The notes under the pieces are model-generated. The model was not told where the DNA came from, made no database searches, and saw nothing but the letters and a program-made list of their open reading frames with translations. A stretch of DNA of 64,000 nucleotides, taken from assembly GCF_000981805.1 (NCBI RefSeq), contig NZ_CP011132.1, forward strand, positions 2,666,001-2,730,000, in the 5' to 3' direction. Positions 8,698 through 17,367 of this stretch are shown in pieces (within the stretch, counting starts at the first letter, position 1; each line of letters starts with the position of its first letter). Origin of the DNA: Citrobacter amalonaticus Y19. GTDB taxonomy: Bacteria > Pseudomonadota > Gammaproteobacteria > Enterobacterales > Enterobacteriaceae. A program made the translations under genes and the position numbers.

Positions 8698-9216
8698 ATG
8701 GCACGACTCACCACTGAACGACTGACGCTTTCCCCGTTTCAACCCACAGACTGGCCCTTTTTCCTCGCGCTTCGTGAAAATCCGGACGTCATGCGTTTTA
8801 TGGGCAACCTCTGCCCCGAACGCGAAACACGCTTACTGTTTGCACGGCGCCTCACCTCAAAGCATACCTTTGTGATCCGCCAGCATCACGACGCCACGCC
8901 TCTGGGCGACATTGGTTTACAGGTAAGCCATCATTTTCCGCAGGAAGCAGATATTGGTTATTGCATCATCCCCGCCTTTCAGGGACGGGGGATTGCCAGC
9001 GAAGCCGTCAGCGCCGTCTGTCAGTATGCTTTTCGTGACGCTGGCGTAAAGGCAATCAACGCCTGGGTACTGGCGGAGAATCAGGGATCGGTGCGCTTGC
9101 TGGAAAAGCTGGGGTTTACGCGTACGCAGGTGCTGGAGAAAGCGTTTGAGGTCAACGGTATCCACTACGATGACTGGGGATACCGTCTGGAGGCAGAGGC
9201 GTTTGTTGATCTGTAG
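8698..9216 (+). CDS. GNAT-family N-acetyltransferase (RimJ/RimL-like)
   Basis: A 172-residue acetyltransferase. It begins MARLTTERLTLSPFQPTDW and has the acetyl-CoA motif A, ADIGYCIIPAFQGRGIASEA, around residues 82-101, then INAWVLAENQGSVRLLEKLGF near 118-138. Such proteins acetylate an amino group of a protein or small molecule; the target is not known. The last five codons and stop are followed by an 18-bp near-copy of themselves (9217-9234), so a read-through product would end the same way. Confidence 0.88.
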   Translation: MARLTTERLTLSPFQPTDWPFFLALRENPDVMRFMGNLCPERETRLLFARRLTSKHTFVIRQHHDATPLGDIGLQVSHHFPQEADIGYCIIPAFQGRGIASEAVSAVCQYAFRDAGVKAINAWVLAENQGSVRLLEKLGFTRTQVLEKAFEVNGIHYDDWGYRLEAEAFVDL

Positions 9217-9234
9217 GCGTTTGGTGATCTGTAG
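9199..9234. repeat. 18-bp tandem duplication over a stop codon
   Basis: GCGTTTGTTGATCTGTAG (9199-9216) is followed immediately by GCGTTTGGTGATCTGTAG (9217-9234), one mismatch. The first copy encodes the C-terminal AFVDL-stop of the acetyltransferase. Confidence 0.9.
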
Positions 9235-9265
9235 GCCGGATAAGGCGTTTACGCCGCCATCCGGC
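9235..9265. repeat. REP element between acetyltransferase and hisP
   Basis: Palindromic unit with arms GCCGGAT and ATCCGGC around a GGCG..CGCC inner stem, the hallmark of enterobacterial REP/BIME sequences. It lies in the convergent interval downstream of both genes. Confidence 0.85.
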
Positions 9266-9306
9266 ATTGAATGTTAACCTGAAAAGGCCACGCCAACAGA
9301 GAACGG

Positions 9307-10080
9307 TTACTTCAGCGAACCTTTGAGGAACTGTTGCAGCCGTGGACTTTGCGGATTACCAAAGAGTTGCTCCGGATTGCCCTCTTCTTCGATTTTCCCC
9401 TGATGCAGGAAAATTACGTGGCTTGAGACATGGCGGGCAAAGCCCATTTCATGCGTCACCACCACCATCGTTTTTCCCTCTTCTGCCAGTTGCTGCATGA
9501 TACGCAGCACCTCGCCCACCAGTTCAGGATCCAGCGCCGAGGTCGGTTCATCAAAGAGCAACACCTCCGGCTCCATCGCCAGGGCGCGCGCAATCGACAC
9601 GCGCTGCTGCTGACCACCGGAAAGATGCACCGGATATTTTCCCTGGGCGCGCTCATCAATACCGACTTTCGCCAGATATTTGATCGCCCGCTCGCGGGAC
9701 TCCTGTTTGCTCAGACCCAGTACCTGAATCGGCGCTTCCATGACGTTTTCCAGCACCGTCATGTGGCTCCACAGGTTAAAGTGCTGAAACACCATCGTCA
9801 GGCGCGTACGCAGTAAACGAAGCTGATTTTTATCCGCCACCTTTAGCTGACCGTCTTTGTCACGCACCAGGTTGATGTTCTGGCCATTGACCACAATCGA
9901 CCCTTCGCTCGGTTTTTCGAGGAAGTTTATGCAGCGCAAAAACGTACTTTTACCCGAGCCAGATGAGCCAATAATACTGATCACATCTCCGGCGTTGGCC
10001 TGCAGCGAAACCCCTTTCAGCACTTCGTGTTCGCCGTAGCGTTTGTGCAAATCGATAACGTTTAATTTATTCTCAGACAT
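9307..10080 (-). CDS. hisP: Histidine/Lys-Arg-Orn ABC transporter ATPase HisP
   Basis: A 257-residue ABC ATPase. Walker A is GSSGSGKS, the Q-loop lies in MVFQHFNLW, the signature is LSGGQQQRVSIARAL, Walker B is VLLFDEPTSALD and the switch His is in VVVTHEMGFARH. It powers uptake of histidine (with HisJ) and lysine/arginine/ornithine (with ArgT) through HisQM. The start at 10080 begins MSENKLNVIDLHKRYGEHE, the normal N-terminus. It is the last gene of the operon, 13 bp after hisM. Confidence 0.97.
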   Translation of the reverse strand: MSENKLNVIDLHKRYGEHEVLKGVSLQANAGDVISIIGSSGSGKSTFLRCINFLEKPSEGSIVVNGQNINLVRDKDGQLKVADKNQLRLLRTRLTMVFQHFNLWSHMTVLENVMEAPIQVLGLSKQESRERAIKYLAKVGIDERAQGKYPVHLSGGQQQRVSIARALAMEPEVLLFDEPTSALDPELVGEVLRIMQQLAEEGKTMVVVTHEMGFARHVSSHVIFLHQGKIEEEGNPEQLFGNPQSPRLQQFLKGSLK

Positions 10081-10093
10081 CGTGTTACTCGAA

Positions 10094-10801
10094 TTATTTA
10101 GAGGAAACATGCTGCAACCAGCGCTTTTCCGCGCGGCGGAAGAGGCTTATCAGGACATACGATATGATTAAGTACAGCACGGCGGCAATACCGAAGGCGG
10201 TAAAGGGCTGATAGGTCGCCGAGTTAATATCACGGGCGATTTTCAGCAGATCCGGAACCGTTGCGGTGAAGGCCAGCGCCGTAGAGTGCAACATCAAAAT
10301 GACCTCGTTGCTGTACGCGGGTAACGCGATACGCAGCGCCGAAGGCAGAATAATGCAACGATACATTTTGAACGAGGAGAAGCCATACGCGCGCGCCGCT
10401 TCAATTTCACCGTGTGGAACCGAGCGGATCGCCCCGGCGAAAATCTCTGTGGTATACGCGCAGGTGTTCAGCGTCAACGCCAGAACGGTACAGTTCAGAC
10501 CGCTGCGAAAGAAGGCGTTCAGGAAATCCGTGCCTTTGACTATCTCCAGCGTGTACATCCCTGAATAGAACACCAGTAGCTGAACGTACAGCGGCGTCCC
10601 GCGAAAAATATAGGTAAACAGCCAGATGGGAAACTGAACGAATTTGTTGCTGGAGACGCGGCCAATCGCCAGAATCACCGCCAGAATACCGCCCATCACC
10701 ACGGAGGAGATCAGCAGCCACAGCGTAATCGCCACGCCCGTAAAGCGGTAACCGTCCGTCCACAGCAGGGATTTCCAGTACTCCTGAATAATCTCGATCA
10801 C
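10094..10801 (-). CDS. hisM: Histidine/LAO ABC transporter permease HisM
   Basis: A 235-residue inner-membrane permease with five predicted helices and the polar amino acid uptake EAA loop EIEAARAYGFSSFKMYRCIILPSA. It pairs with HisQ to form the translocation pore docked on HisP. Its start overlaps the hisQ stop by 4 bp (10798-10801), consistent with translational coupling. Confidence 0.97.
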   Translation of the reverse strand: MIEIIQEYWKSLLWTDGYRFTGVAITLWLLISSVVMGGILAVILAIGRVSSNKFVQFPIWLFTYIFRGTPLYVQLLVFYSGMYTLEIVKGTDFLNAFFRSGLNCTVLALTLNTCAYTTEIFAGAIRSVPHGEIEAARAYGFSSFKMYRCIILPSALRIALPAYSNEVILMLHSTALAFTATVPDLLKIARDINSATYQPFTAFGIAAVLYLIISYVLISLFRRAEKRWLQHVSSK

Positions 10802-11484
10802 AGGTCAGCCCTCTTCACACCGACGGAGTAACGGCGCTCAAGGAACAGCAGCACACCATTGGAAACCGTAGTAAATACCAGATAGATAAGTCCGCAGACG
10901 ATGGCGAAATAGAAAGGCTCCCAGGTGCTCTTCCCGGCCAGTTGCGTGGCTTTGACCACATCTTCCAGACCAAGCAGCGAGACCAGCGCCGTCGCTTTGA
11001 GGATCACCTGCCAGTTGTTACCAATCCCCGGCAGCGCGTATCGCATCATCGCCGGGAACATAATGCGGCGAAAAGTTTGTGAAGAGGTGAAACCGAAGGC
11101 GGTTGCCGCTTCAATATGTCCTCTGGGTACCGCCATAAAGGCGCCACGGAAGGTTTCCGTAAAATACGCGCCGTAGATAAAGCCGAGCGTAATAATACCG
11201 GCGACCATCGGGTCGATATCAATCTGGCTGATGCCTATCGCATCGGTTAACGCGTTGAGCGCTATCTGCAAGCCATAAAAAATCAGCAGCATCAGCACCA
11301 GGTCAGGCACCCCGCGAATGAGGGTGGTATAACCTTCGAAAATAAGCCCCGTCACCCGGTTTTGCGAGAGTTTGGCCCCCGCCCCGACGAGGCCGATCAG
11401 AACGGCCAGCACCACGGAACTGAGAGCCAGTTCCAGCGTGACAATTGCGCCCTGTAAAATAACACCTGAAAACCCGTACAACAT
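10798..11484 (-). CDS. hisQ: Histidine/LAO ABC transporter permease HisQ
   Basis: A 228-residue permease, paralogous to HisM, with the EAA loop HIEAATAFGFTSSQTFRRIMFPA contacting HisP. It begins MLYGFSGVILQGAIVTLELA. It is separated from hisJ by a 188-bp interval carrying two REP units, the classical place where expression steps down between the abundant binding protein and the membrane components. Confidence 0.97.
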   Translation of the reverse strand: MLYGFSGVILQGAIVTLELALSSVVLAVLIGLVGAGAKLSQNRVTGLIFEGYTTLIRGVPDLVLMLLIFYGLQIALNALTDAIGISQIDIDPMVAGIITLGFIYGAYFTETFRGAFMAVPRGHIEAATAFGFTSSQTFRRIMFPAMMRYALPGIGNNWQVILKATALVSLLGLEDVVKATQLAGKSTWEPFYFAIVCGLIYLVFTTVSNGVLLFLERRYSVGVKRADL

Positions 11485-11550
11485 GCTGCCTGTCCTGTCG
11501 TGAGTGGTGAGTCAGAAGCCTCTTTTGACGTGATGACACACTTCATTGAT

Positions 11551-11627
11551 GCCGGATGGCGCTACGCTTATCCGGCCTACAAGAGCATCGTCGTAGACCG
11601 CGGATAAGGCGAAACCGTCATCCGGCA
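11551..11627. repeat. REP/BIME pair between hisJ and hisQ
   Basis: Two inverted REP units: GCCGGATGGCG...TTATCCGGC at about 11551-11576, and GCGGATAAGGCG...GTCATCCGGC at about 11599-11626. The hisJ-hisQ interval of Salmonella is one of the places REP sequences were first described. They can stabilise the hisJ mRNA and reduce downstream expression. Confidence 0.88.
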
Positions 11628-11672
11628 TAAAGCCGGTCAAACATCTTCGGACTTTATCTGCACCTGCGGTGA

Positions 11673-12455
11673 TTAACCGCCATAAACATCAAAATCAAAG
11701 TACTTCTTCGCCAGCTTCTCGTAAGTTCCGTCAGCGCGCATTTCTGCAAACGCTTTGTTCAGGGCTTCACGCAATTCGTTATCCTCTTTGCGCAGTCCCA
11801 TACCGGTCCCTACACCAAACAGTTTCTCGTCTTTCACAGACGGGCCGCCGAATTTGTAATCTTTGCCAACGGGTTGTTTCAGAAAGCCTTCGCTCGCGGC
11901 GACTTCGTCCTGGAATGCGGCATCAATACGCCCGGCAGTCAGGTCGGAGTAAATATTGTCCTGGCCCTGATACGACACGATCTCAATGCCTTTTGGCGCC
12001 CAGTGTTCGTTACCAAACGTCTCCTGGGTGGTGCCCTGCAGCACACCGACGCGCTTACCTTTCAGCGATTCAACGGTCGGCTGAATGTCAGACGCATTGG
12101 CCACCACCAGACGAGAGTCGGCGGCATAAAGCTTGTCGGTGAAGGCGATTTCCTGCTGACGCTTTTCAGTAATTGAAAGCGAGGACATGATGGCGTCGAT
12201 TTTCTTCGCTTTTAACGAAGGGATCAGCGCATCCAGCGGGTTCTCAACGAAGGTACATTGTGTATTAATACGTTTGCACAGCTCTTTCGCCAGATCGATA
12301 TCAAAACCGACTAATTCCCCCTGGGCATTCTTTGACTCAAACGGGGCGTAGGTCGGATCGGTACCGATACGAACTTTTTGCGGAATGGCGGCAAATGCTG
12401 CGGTAGCACTGGAGAAAGCCAGGACCAGAGAAAGAGATAACACCAGTTTTTTCAT
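11673..12455 (-). CDS. hisJ: Periplasmic histidine-binding protein HisJ
   Basis: A 260-residue preprotein. The signal peptide is MKKLVLSLSLVLAFSSATAAFA, cleaved before AIPQKVRIGTDPTYAPFESK. Ligand-site stretches SSLSITEKRQQEIAFTDKLY and LQGTTQETFGNE match the HisJ/LAO family. The start at 12455 gives the known length. It delivers histidine to HisQMP. A sigma-54 promoter and an NtrC-type site lie upstream. Confidence 0.96.
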   Translation of the reverse strand: MKKLVLSLSLVLAFSSATAAFAAIPQKVRIGTDPTYAPFESKNAQGELVGFDIDLAKELCKRINTQCTFVENPLDALIPSLKAKKIDAIMSSLSITEKRQQEIAFTDKLYAADSRLVVANASDIQPTVESLKGKRVGVLQGTTQETFGNEHWAPKGIEIVSYQGQDNIYSDLTAGRIDAAFQDEVAASEGFLKQPVGKDYKFGGPSVKDEKLFGVGTGMGLRKEDNELREALNKAFAEMRADGTYEKLAKKYFDFDVYGG

Positions 12456-12501
12456 AACTATCCTCAACAGACTGTCTTTTATAGGGATGTTTACAGGACC
12501 A

Positions 12502-12519
12502 GGTGCAGTTATCGTGCCA
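12502..12519 (-). promoter_or_regulatory. Sigma-54 promoter of hisJ
   Basis: Read on the minus strand, TGGCACGATAACTGCACC has GG and GC elements with exactly 10 bases between, the -24/-12 arrangement of sigma-54 promoters, about 50 bp before the hisJ start. Nitrogen control of hisJ is established in Salmonella. Confidence 0.75.
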
Positions 12520-12620
12520 CTAATCGGGTCGACAAGGCAAAACATTCTACCCTGTCGCCCGGTTTAATTTGCATGAAAAGCGCTTAAATATGCATTTCCG
12601 CCCTGTTCATCTGAAATGAT

Positions 12621-12637
12621 TGCACCATGACAGTGCA
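12621..12637. promoter_or_regulatory. NtrC (GlnG) enhancer-type site
   Basis: TGCACCATGACAGTGCA matches the NtrC dyad TGCAC-N7-GTGCA. It lies roughly 120 bp upstream of the hisJ sigma-54 promoter, the usual enhancer distance. Confidence 0.7.
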
Positions 12638-12701
12638 TTTCGCCCGTCACGCACCGCAATGGTTAACCCAAACAGTGCAATCCGTTCCCCGTATTGAGGT
12701 T

Positions 12702-13484
12702 TCAGTCACCGTAGACGTTAAAGTCAAAGTACTTTTTCGCCATCTTGTCGTAAGTACCATCCTGACGCAGATCGGCCAGCGCCTTATCAAAGGCGGCTTT
12801 CAGTTCAGCATCGTCTTTACGTAAACCAACGCCCGTACCGTCCCCGAAGTACTTTTTATCTTTCACGGAAGGACCGGCAAAAGCGTAGTCTTTGCCCGCA
12901 GGCTGTTTGAGGAACCCTTCGCTGGCAGCAACTTCATCCTGCAATGCCGCATCAAGACGACCCGCAGTCAGGTCGGAATAGATCAGATCCTGGTTTGCAT
13001 AGGCCACCACATCCACGCCCTTGCTGCGCCAGATATCATTGGCATACGCTTCCTGAGTCGAGCCTTGTAACACACCAACGTGCTTCCCTTTCAGCGCGTC
13101 AAGCGTCGGCTGAATCGGTGACCCTTTCGCCGCGATCAGACGCGAATCCGCCGCGTATAACTTGTCAGAGAAGGCAATTTCCTGCTGACGTTTATCGGTA
13201 ATGGAGAGCGAAGAGATAATGGCATCAATTTTCTTCGCTTTGAGTGATGGGATCAGCGCATCAAAATCACTGGCGACCCAGGTACATTTAACCTGCATAC
13301 GCTTACACATCTCATTGCCCAAATCGATATCAAAGCCGACGAAGTCGCCTTTGGCATCTTTCGAAGAGAACGGTGCATAGGTTGTGTCCGTGCCAATGCG
13401 CACCGTTTGCGGTAGCGCTGCATAGCTGGATGCCGTTGCAGAAAGACCTATCAGCAATGACAGAGCGAGAATTGACTTCTTCAT
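12702..13484 (-). CDS. argT: Periplasmic lysine/arginine/ornithine-binding protein ArgT
   Basis: A 260-residue preprotein paralogous to HisJ. The signal peptide is MKKSILALSLLIGLSATASSYA, with mature ALPQTVRIGTDTTYAPFSSK. The ligand loop SSLSITDKRQQEIAFSDKLY is nearly identical to HisJ. It feeds basic amino acids to HisQMP. Its own sigma-54 promoter is visible at 13551-13567. Confidence 0.96.
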   Translation of the reverse strand: MKKSILALSLLIGLSATASSYAALPQTVRIGTDTTYAPFSSKDAKGDFVGFDIDLGNEMCKRMQVKCTWVASDFDALIPSLKAKKIDAIISSLSITDKRQQEIAFSDKLYAADSRLIAAKGSPIQPTLDALKGKHVGVLQGSTQEAYANDIWRSKGVDVVAYANQDLIYSDLTAGRLDAALQDEVAASEGFLKQPAGKDYAFAGPSVKDKKYFGDGTGVGLRKDDAELKAAFDKALADLRQDGTYDKMAKKYFDFNVYGD

Positions 13485-13550
13485 ACATAACCCTCAAGTG
13501 GAATGACTTTATTATGTTTTACGCTGTGTTGTGTGTTTGCAGGCTTTTTC

Positions 13551-13567
13551 ATGCAGGTCTTATGCCA
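13551..13567 (-). promoter_or_regulatory. Sigma-54 promoter of argT
   Basis: Minus-strand TGGCATAAGACCTGCAT has GG-N10-GC spacing, about 70 bp before the argT start, consistent with the known nitrogen regulation of argT. Confidence 0.75.
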
Positions 13568-13721
13568 TTTTCGCGCCGCTCGGGATATTCGACGTTAAAT
13601 ATGTTAATAAAACGTTGCAATATTGTCCTGATGTTGAAGATAGCAGGTCTGCCGGACGAACCGCAGCGTTTCGAATGGATTTAGCGAATTAAATGTTGAG
13701 GATATGATCGCGGTTACAAAA

Positions 13722-13740
13722 TTGCCCTGAAACAGGGCAA
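13722..13740 (-). terminator. Terminator after ubiX
   Basis: Stem TTGCCCTG / CAGGGCAA with a 3-base loop, followed on the minus strand by TTTTG, 33 bp beyond the ubiX stop. Confidence 0.7.
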
Positions 13741-13772
13741 CTGATGCAAAAAGGCACGCTGACGGCGCAGCA

Positions 13773-14342
13773 TTATGCTCCCTGCCAGCGGGTGAAAAGG
13801 TCCTGCGGCAGAGGGATATCAAACTGATCGAGAACGCGATTAACTGTTTGATTTATCACATCATCCAGCGTCACAGGACGATGATAAAACGCCGGAACCG
13901 GCGGCATAATCACCGCGCCAATTTCCGCCGCCTGAGTCATTAAGCGCAGATGCCCCAGATGAAGCGGCGTTTCCCGAACGCACAATACAAGCGGACGGCG
14001 CTCTTTCAACACCACGTCTGCCGCGCGGGTCAACAGACCGTCGGTATAGCTGTGCACAATACCGGAAAGGGTTTTGATTGAGCATGGCAGAATCACCATG
14101 CCGGCCGTCGGAAATGAGCCTGATGAAATGCTGGCGGCAATGTCGCGCGCATCGTGCGTCACGCTGGCGAGCGCCTGGACATCGCGCAGCGATAAATCGG
14201 TCTCCAGTGACAGCGTCTGGCGGGCGGCCTGACTCATGATCAGATGCGTTTCAACGTCCGGTACATCGCGCAAAACCTGCAACAGCCGCACGCCGTAAAT
14301 GGCGCCGCTGGCACCGCTGATCCCTACTATGAGTCGTTTCAT
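13773..14342 (-). CDS. ubiX: Flavin prenyltransferase UbiX
   Basis: A 189-residue flavoprotein. The N-terminal FMN-binding turn is MKRLIVGISGASGAIYGVRL; SSGSFPTAGMVILPCSIKTLSGI and LVLCVRETPLHLGHLRLM are the other family motifs. UbiX prenylates FMN for the UbiD decarboxylase in ubiquinone synthesis. It is the last gene of cvpA-purF-ubiX. A GC-rich hairpin lies between purF and ubiX. Confidence 0.96.
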   Translation of the reverse strand: MKRLIVGISGASGAIYGVRLLQVLRDVPDVETHLIMSQAARQTLSLETDLSLRDVQALASVTHDARDIAASISSGSFPTAGMVILPCSIKTLSGIVHSYTDGLLTRAADVVLKERRPLVLCVRETPLHLGHLRLMTQAAEIGAVIMPPVPAFYHRPVTLDDVINQTVNRVLDQFDIPLPQDLFTRWQGA

Positions 14343-14404
14343 GATATATCGCCCCGTCTGACTTCTGGGCTGACTTTGCAGGATTTTATGGGGAGTTGCA
14401 AGTC

Positions 14405-14424
14405 AGGGGGCAGGATCCGCCCCC
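14405..14424 (-). terminator. GC-rich hairpin between purF and ubiX
   Basis: GGGGGC and GCCCCC arms around AGGATCC form a strong hairpin just after the purF stop. It lacks a clear T-run, so it may attenuate or stabilise the message rather than end it. Confidence 0.45.
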
Positions 14425-14437
14425 TGGCAGGTCAGGA

Positions 14438-15955
14438 TTACCCTTCGTTATGCATCTCGAGGTTTTCGACTTCGTTTTGTAACTGGACCGCTTTGGCGTC
14501 GTCATTACGCAGGGAATCGAGGAAATCGAGATACTGCTGATCCACATCCTTCGTGACGTAGACGCCGTTAAACACGGAACATTCGAACTGCTGAATATCC
14601 GGGTTCTCAGCGCGCACGGCGTCGATCAGATCGTCAAGATCCTGGAAGATAAGACCGTCTGCGCCGATGATCTGGCGAATCTCATCTACTTCGCGACCAT
14701 GCGCAATCAGTTCGTTTGCGGTAGGCATGTCGATACCGTACACGTTCGGGAAGCGAATCTCCGGTGCCGCAGAGGCCAGATAGACCTTTTTCGCCCCGGC
14801 TTCACGCGCCATCTCAATAATCTGTTCTGAGGTGGTGCCGCGCACAATGGAGTCATCCACCAGCAGGACGTTTTTATCACGGAACTCCGCGCGGTTAGCG
14901 TTCAGTTTACGACGTACGGACTTACGGCGCAGCTGCTGTCCCGGCATGATGAAGGTACGACCAACATAGCGGTTTTTCACAAACCCCTGGCGGTACGGTT
15001 TACCAAGAATACGCGCAATTTCCAGCGCGATATCGCAGGAGGTTTCCGGAATCGGGATGACCACGTCGATATCCAGATCTTCCCATTCGCGAGCAATTTT
15101 TTCGCCAAGTTTGGTTCCCATATTCACACGGGCGCTGTAGACGGAAATCTTGTCGATGAAAGAGTCCGGACGCGCGAAGTAAACATATTCAAACAGGCAC
15201 GGGTTGCTGACCGGGTTTTCAGCACACTGACGGGTGAACAACTGCCCTTTCTCAGTGATATAGACCGCTTCGCCTGACGCAACGTCACGCAGAAACTCAA
15301 AGCCCAGCGTATCCAGCGCAACGCTCTCAGACGCCACCATATACTCGGTGCGACCGTCGCCGATATCACGTTTACCCAACACCAGCGGACGGATACCATT
15401 CGGATCGCGGAAGGCAACCATACCGTGACCAATAATCATCGCCACGCAGGCATACGCACCGCGGATCTGGCGGTTGGTCGCAGCAATCGCCGCAAAAATG
15501 TTGTCGGCTTCCAGCGGATAGTGACGGAAGTTATCCAGTTCGCTGGCGAAGATATTGAGCAGGATCTCAGAATCCGAGGTGGTATTGATGTGGCGGCGCT
15601 TCTCTTCAAACAGCTTTTTACGCAGTTCGTGGGCATTGGTCAGGTTGCCGTTGTGGGCAAGCGTGATGCCATACGGGGAGTTGACGTAGAAAGGTTGAGC
15701 TTCAGAGGCGCTGGAGCTACCAGCCGTTGGGTAACGCACATGACCGATGCCCATGTTGCCCTGCATACGCTGCATGTGGCGAGCTTCAAAGACATCGCTC
15801 ACCAGGCCGTTTGCCTTACGCAAGCGGAAGCAGTTATTTGCATCGATAGTGATAATGCCAGCGGCATCCTGACCACGATGCTGGAGCACTGTTAAGGCGT
15901 CATAAATCGACTGGTTAACCGGCATAACACCGGCGATACCGACAATACCGCACAT
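14438..15955 (-). CDS. purF: Amidophosphoribosyltransferase PurF
   Basis: A 505-residue enzyme catalysing the first committed step of purine synthesis (PRPP plus glutamine to phosphoribosylamine). Met removal exposes Cys2 of MCGIVGIAGV, the N-terminal nucleophile of the glutaminase domain. The PRPP-binding motif NVLLVDDSIVRGTTSEQII lies near residue 360. It is preceded by cvpA and followed by ubiX, the PurR-regulated arrangement of E. coli. Ribosome site GAGGAAAAAG. Confidence 0.98.
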   Translation of the reverse strand: MCGIVGIAGVMPVNQSIYDALTVLQHRGQDAAGIITIDANNCFRLRKANGLVSDVFEARHMQRMQGNMGIGHVRYPTAGSSSASEAQPFYVNSPYGITLAHNGNLTNAHELRKKLFEEKRRHINTTSDSEILLNIFASELDNFRHYPLEADNIFAAIAATNRQIRGAYACVAMIIGHGMVAFRDPNGIRPLVLGKRDIGDGRTEYMVASESVALDTLGFEFLRDVASGEAVYITEKGQLFTRQCAENPVSNPCLFEYVYFARPDSFIDKISVYSARVNMGTKLGEKIAREWEDLDIDVVIPIPETSCDIALEIARILGKPYRQGFVKNRYVGRTFIMPGQQLRRKSVRRKLNANRAEFRDKNVLLVDDSIVRGTTSEQIIEMAREAGAKKVYLASAAPEIRFPNVYGIDMPTANELIAHGREVDEIRQIIGADGLIFQDLDDLIDAVRAENPDIQQFECSVFNGVYVTKDVDQQYLDFLDSLRNDDAKAVQLQNEVENLEMHNEG

Positions 15956-15989
15956 ACGTCTTTTTCCTCGTTAAGCTACAACCCAACGC

Positions 15990-16478
15990 TTATGCTCTGG
16001 GCAAGAAACTTGACGAGCTTTGCAGATAGTCAAAGAACCATCTGATGATGAAACTGAACTCCGGGATTAGCTGTGACTTACTCCAGTCTTCACCTTTCGA
16101 CAGGCCGGTAAAGGTGTCGAGAAAGAACAGAATGGCAGCAACAATCAACACGCCACGCAGAGCCCCGAAACAGACTCCCAGAACCCGGTCGGTACCTGAC
16201 AGACCGGTTTTCTCGACCAGTTGCCCTACCACGTAGTTCACAATAGCGCCGACGATAAGCGTCGCGATAAACAGCACCGCGATGGCAATCCCGTTTCGAA
16301 CCAGTTCATCTTCAAAGCCCGAAAACCAGACAGACAGGTAAGTGTAGTAATGGCTGGCGACAAAGAAAGCACAACCCCATGTCACCAACGATAACGCTTC
16401 ACGAACAAAGCCACGGATCAGGCTAACCAGACAGGAAAAACCAATCACCGCGATAATGGCGTAATCAATCCAGACCAT
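15990..16478 (-). CDS. cvpA: Colicin V production membrane protein CvpA
   Basis: A 162-residue inner-membrane protein with four hydrophobic helices, starting MVWIDYAIIAVIGFSCLVSL; the conserved RGFVREALSLVTW loop follows. It is required for colicin V export and linked to envelope stress tolerance; the molecular role is unclear. It is first in the operon with purF (34 bp gap), downstream of a PurR box. Confidence 0.95.
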   Translation of the reverse strand: MVWIDYAIIAVIGFSCLVSLIRGFVREALSLVTWGCAFFVASHYYTYLSVWFSGFEDELVRNGIAIAVLFIATLIVGAIVNYVVGQLVEKTGLSGTDRVLGVCFGALRGVLIVAAILFFLDTFTGLSKGEDWSKSQLIPEFSFIIRWFFDYLQSSSSFLPRA

Positions 16479-16534
16479 ATGTGTCCCACGATTTTACGCC
16501 CTGTCGTCCTGTTCGGGGCGCATTCTAACAGAAA

Positions 16535-16550
16535 AAGAAAACGTTTGCGT
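16535..16550. promoter_or_regulatory. PurR box of the cvpA-purF-ubiX operon
   Basis: The minus-strand sequence ACGCAAACGTTTTCTT matches the PurR operator consensus ACGCAAACGTTTGCGT in its left half and centre. It lies about 57 bp before the cvpA start. Confidence 0.85.
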
Positions 16551-16573
16551 AGGGATTTCCTTCCCGCGCGTAA

Positions 16574-16606
16574 ATAAAAATGGCGCTGAAAAAATATTCA
16601 ACGCCA
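16574..16606 (-). terminator. Terminator after dedD
   Basis: On the minus strand TGGCGTTGAA pairs with TTCAGCGCCA and is followed by TTTTTATTTA, a typical rho-independent structure about 70 bp past the dedD stop. Confidence 0.75.
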
Positions 16607-16677
16607 TCTGACTTTTTGCCTCTTCGGGCATTGCCGGACGCGGTTTTATCATCCTGTCCGGCGGATAAAACCATGAC

Positions 16678-17367
16678 TCAGTTCGGGCTGTACCCCATCA
16701 CCACTCCGCTTAATCCGGAGATTTGCTGCAACTCGCCGAGCGAACCTTTCAGCTTGTCGCGTGATGCATCCGGCCCCACGAGAATACGGGTTATTTTACC
16801 CTGTACTGGCGTTGACGGTGAAGTATATACCCGGAAACCTGCGCCACGAAGTTTACCCACGATCTCATTGACCTTATCGGCATTTTTCAGCGCACCCAAC
16901 TGCACAACGTAAGCTTTACCCGTCGGTGCCGGTTTCTCTTCCGCCGCTGGTTTTGGCGCAGGAGCAGGAACCGGAGCAGGCGTTGCCTCCACAACCGGCT
17001 GTGGTTTCGGTTGCGGCTTCGGTTTCTCAACCGGTTTTGGTTTGGGTTGTTCTACAGGCGCTGGCGTCGCATCAAGCTCAGGATTGTTCGCTGACGCATA
17101 GCGTGACGGATCCAGCGACGGGGCCGCCGCATCGCCTGCCTGCACCTCTTCCGCCGCCCCTTCAGGCGGTTGAGTCGGCAATGCCTGCGTTGCCGCGGGC
17201 ATCATATCCGGCTCGTCGCGATCGCCTGGTTTCGGCACCAGCGGGATCGCCGCAAATTCATCCTGATAATGTTTTTTCTGCCCGTCGAGCAGCCCGGGCA
17301 GCACAATCACGCCCAGCGCGACCAGCACAATCGTGCCGACTAAACGATTCTGAAACTTACTCGCCAC
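16678..17367 (-). CDS. dedD: Septal SPOR-domain protein DedD
   Basis: A 229-residue bitopic protein. A short cytoplasmic N-terminus and one membrane helix (LVGTIVLVALGVIVLPGLLD) are followed by a long Pro/Ala/Lys-rich periplasmic linker. The C-terminal SPOR domain, about residues 149-229, begins GKAYVVQLGALKNADKVNEI and binds denuded septal peptidoglycan. It overlaps the end of folC by 11 bp. Confidence 0.95.
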   Translation of the reverse strand: MASKFQNRLVGTIVLVALGVIVLPGLLDGQKKHYQDEFAAIPLVPKPGDRDEPDMMPAATQALPTQPPEGAAEEVQAGDAAAPSLDPSRYASANNPELDATPAPVEQPKPKPVEKPKPQPKPQPVVEATPAPVPAPAPKPAAEEKPAPTGKAYVVQLGALKNADKVNEIVGKLRGAGFRVYTSPSTPVQGKITRILVGPDASRDKLKGSLGELQQISGLSGVVMGYSPN

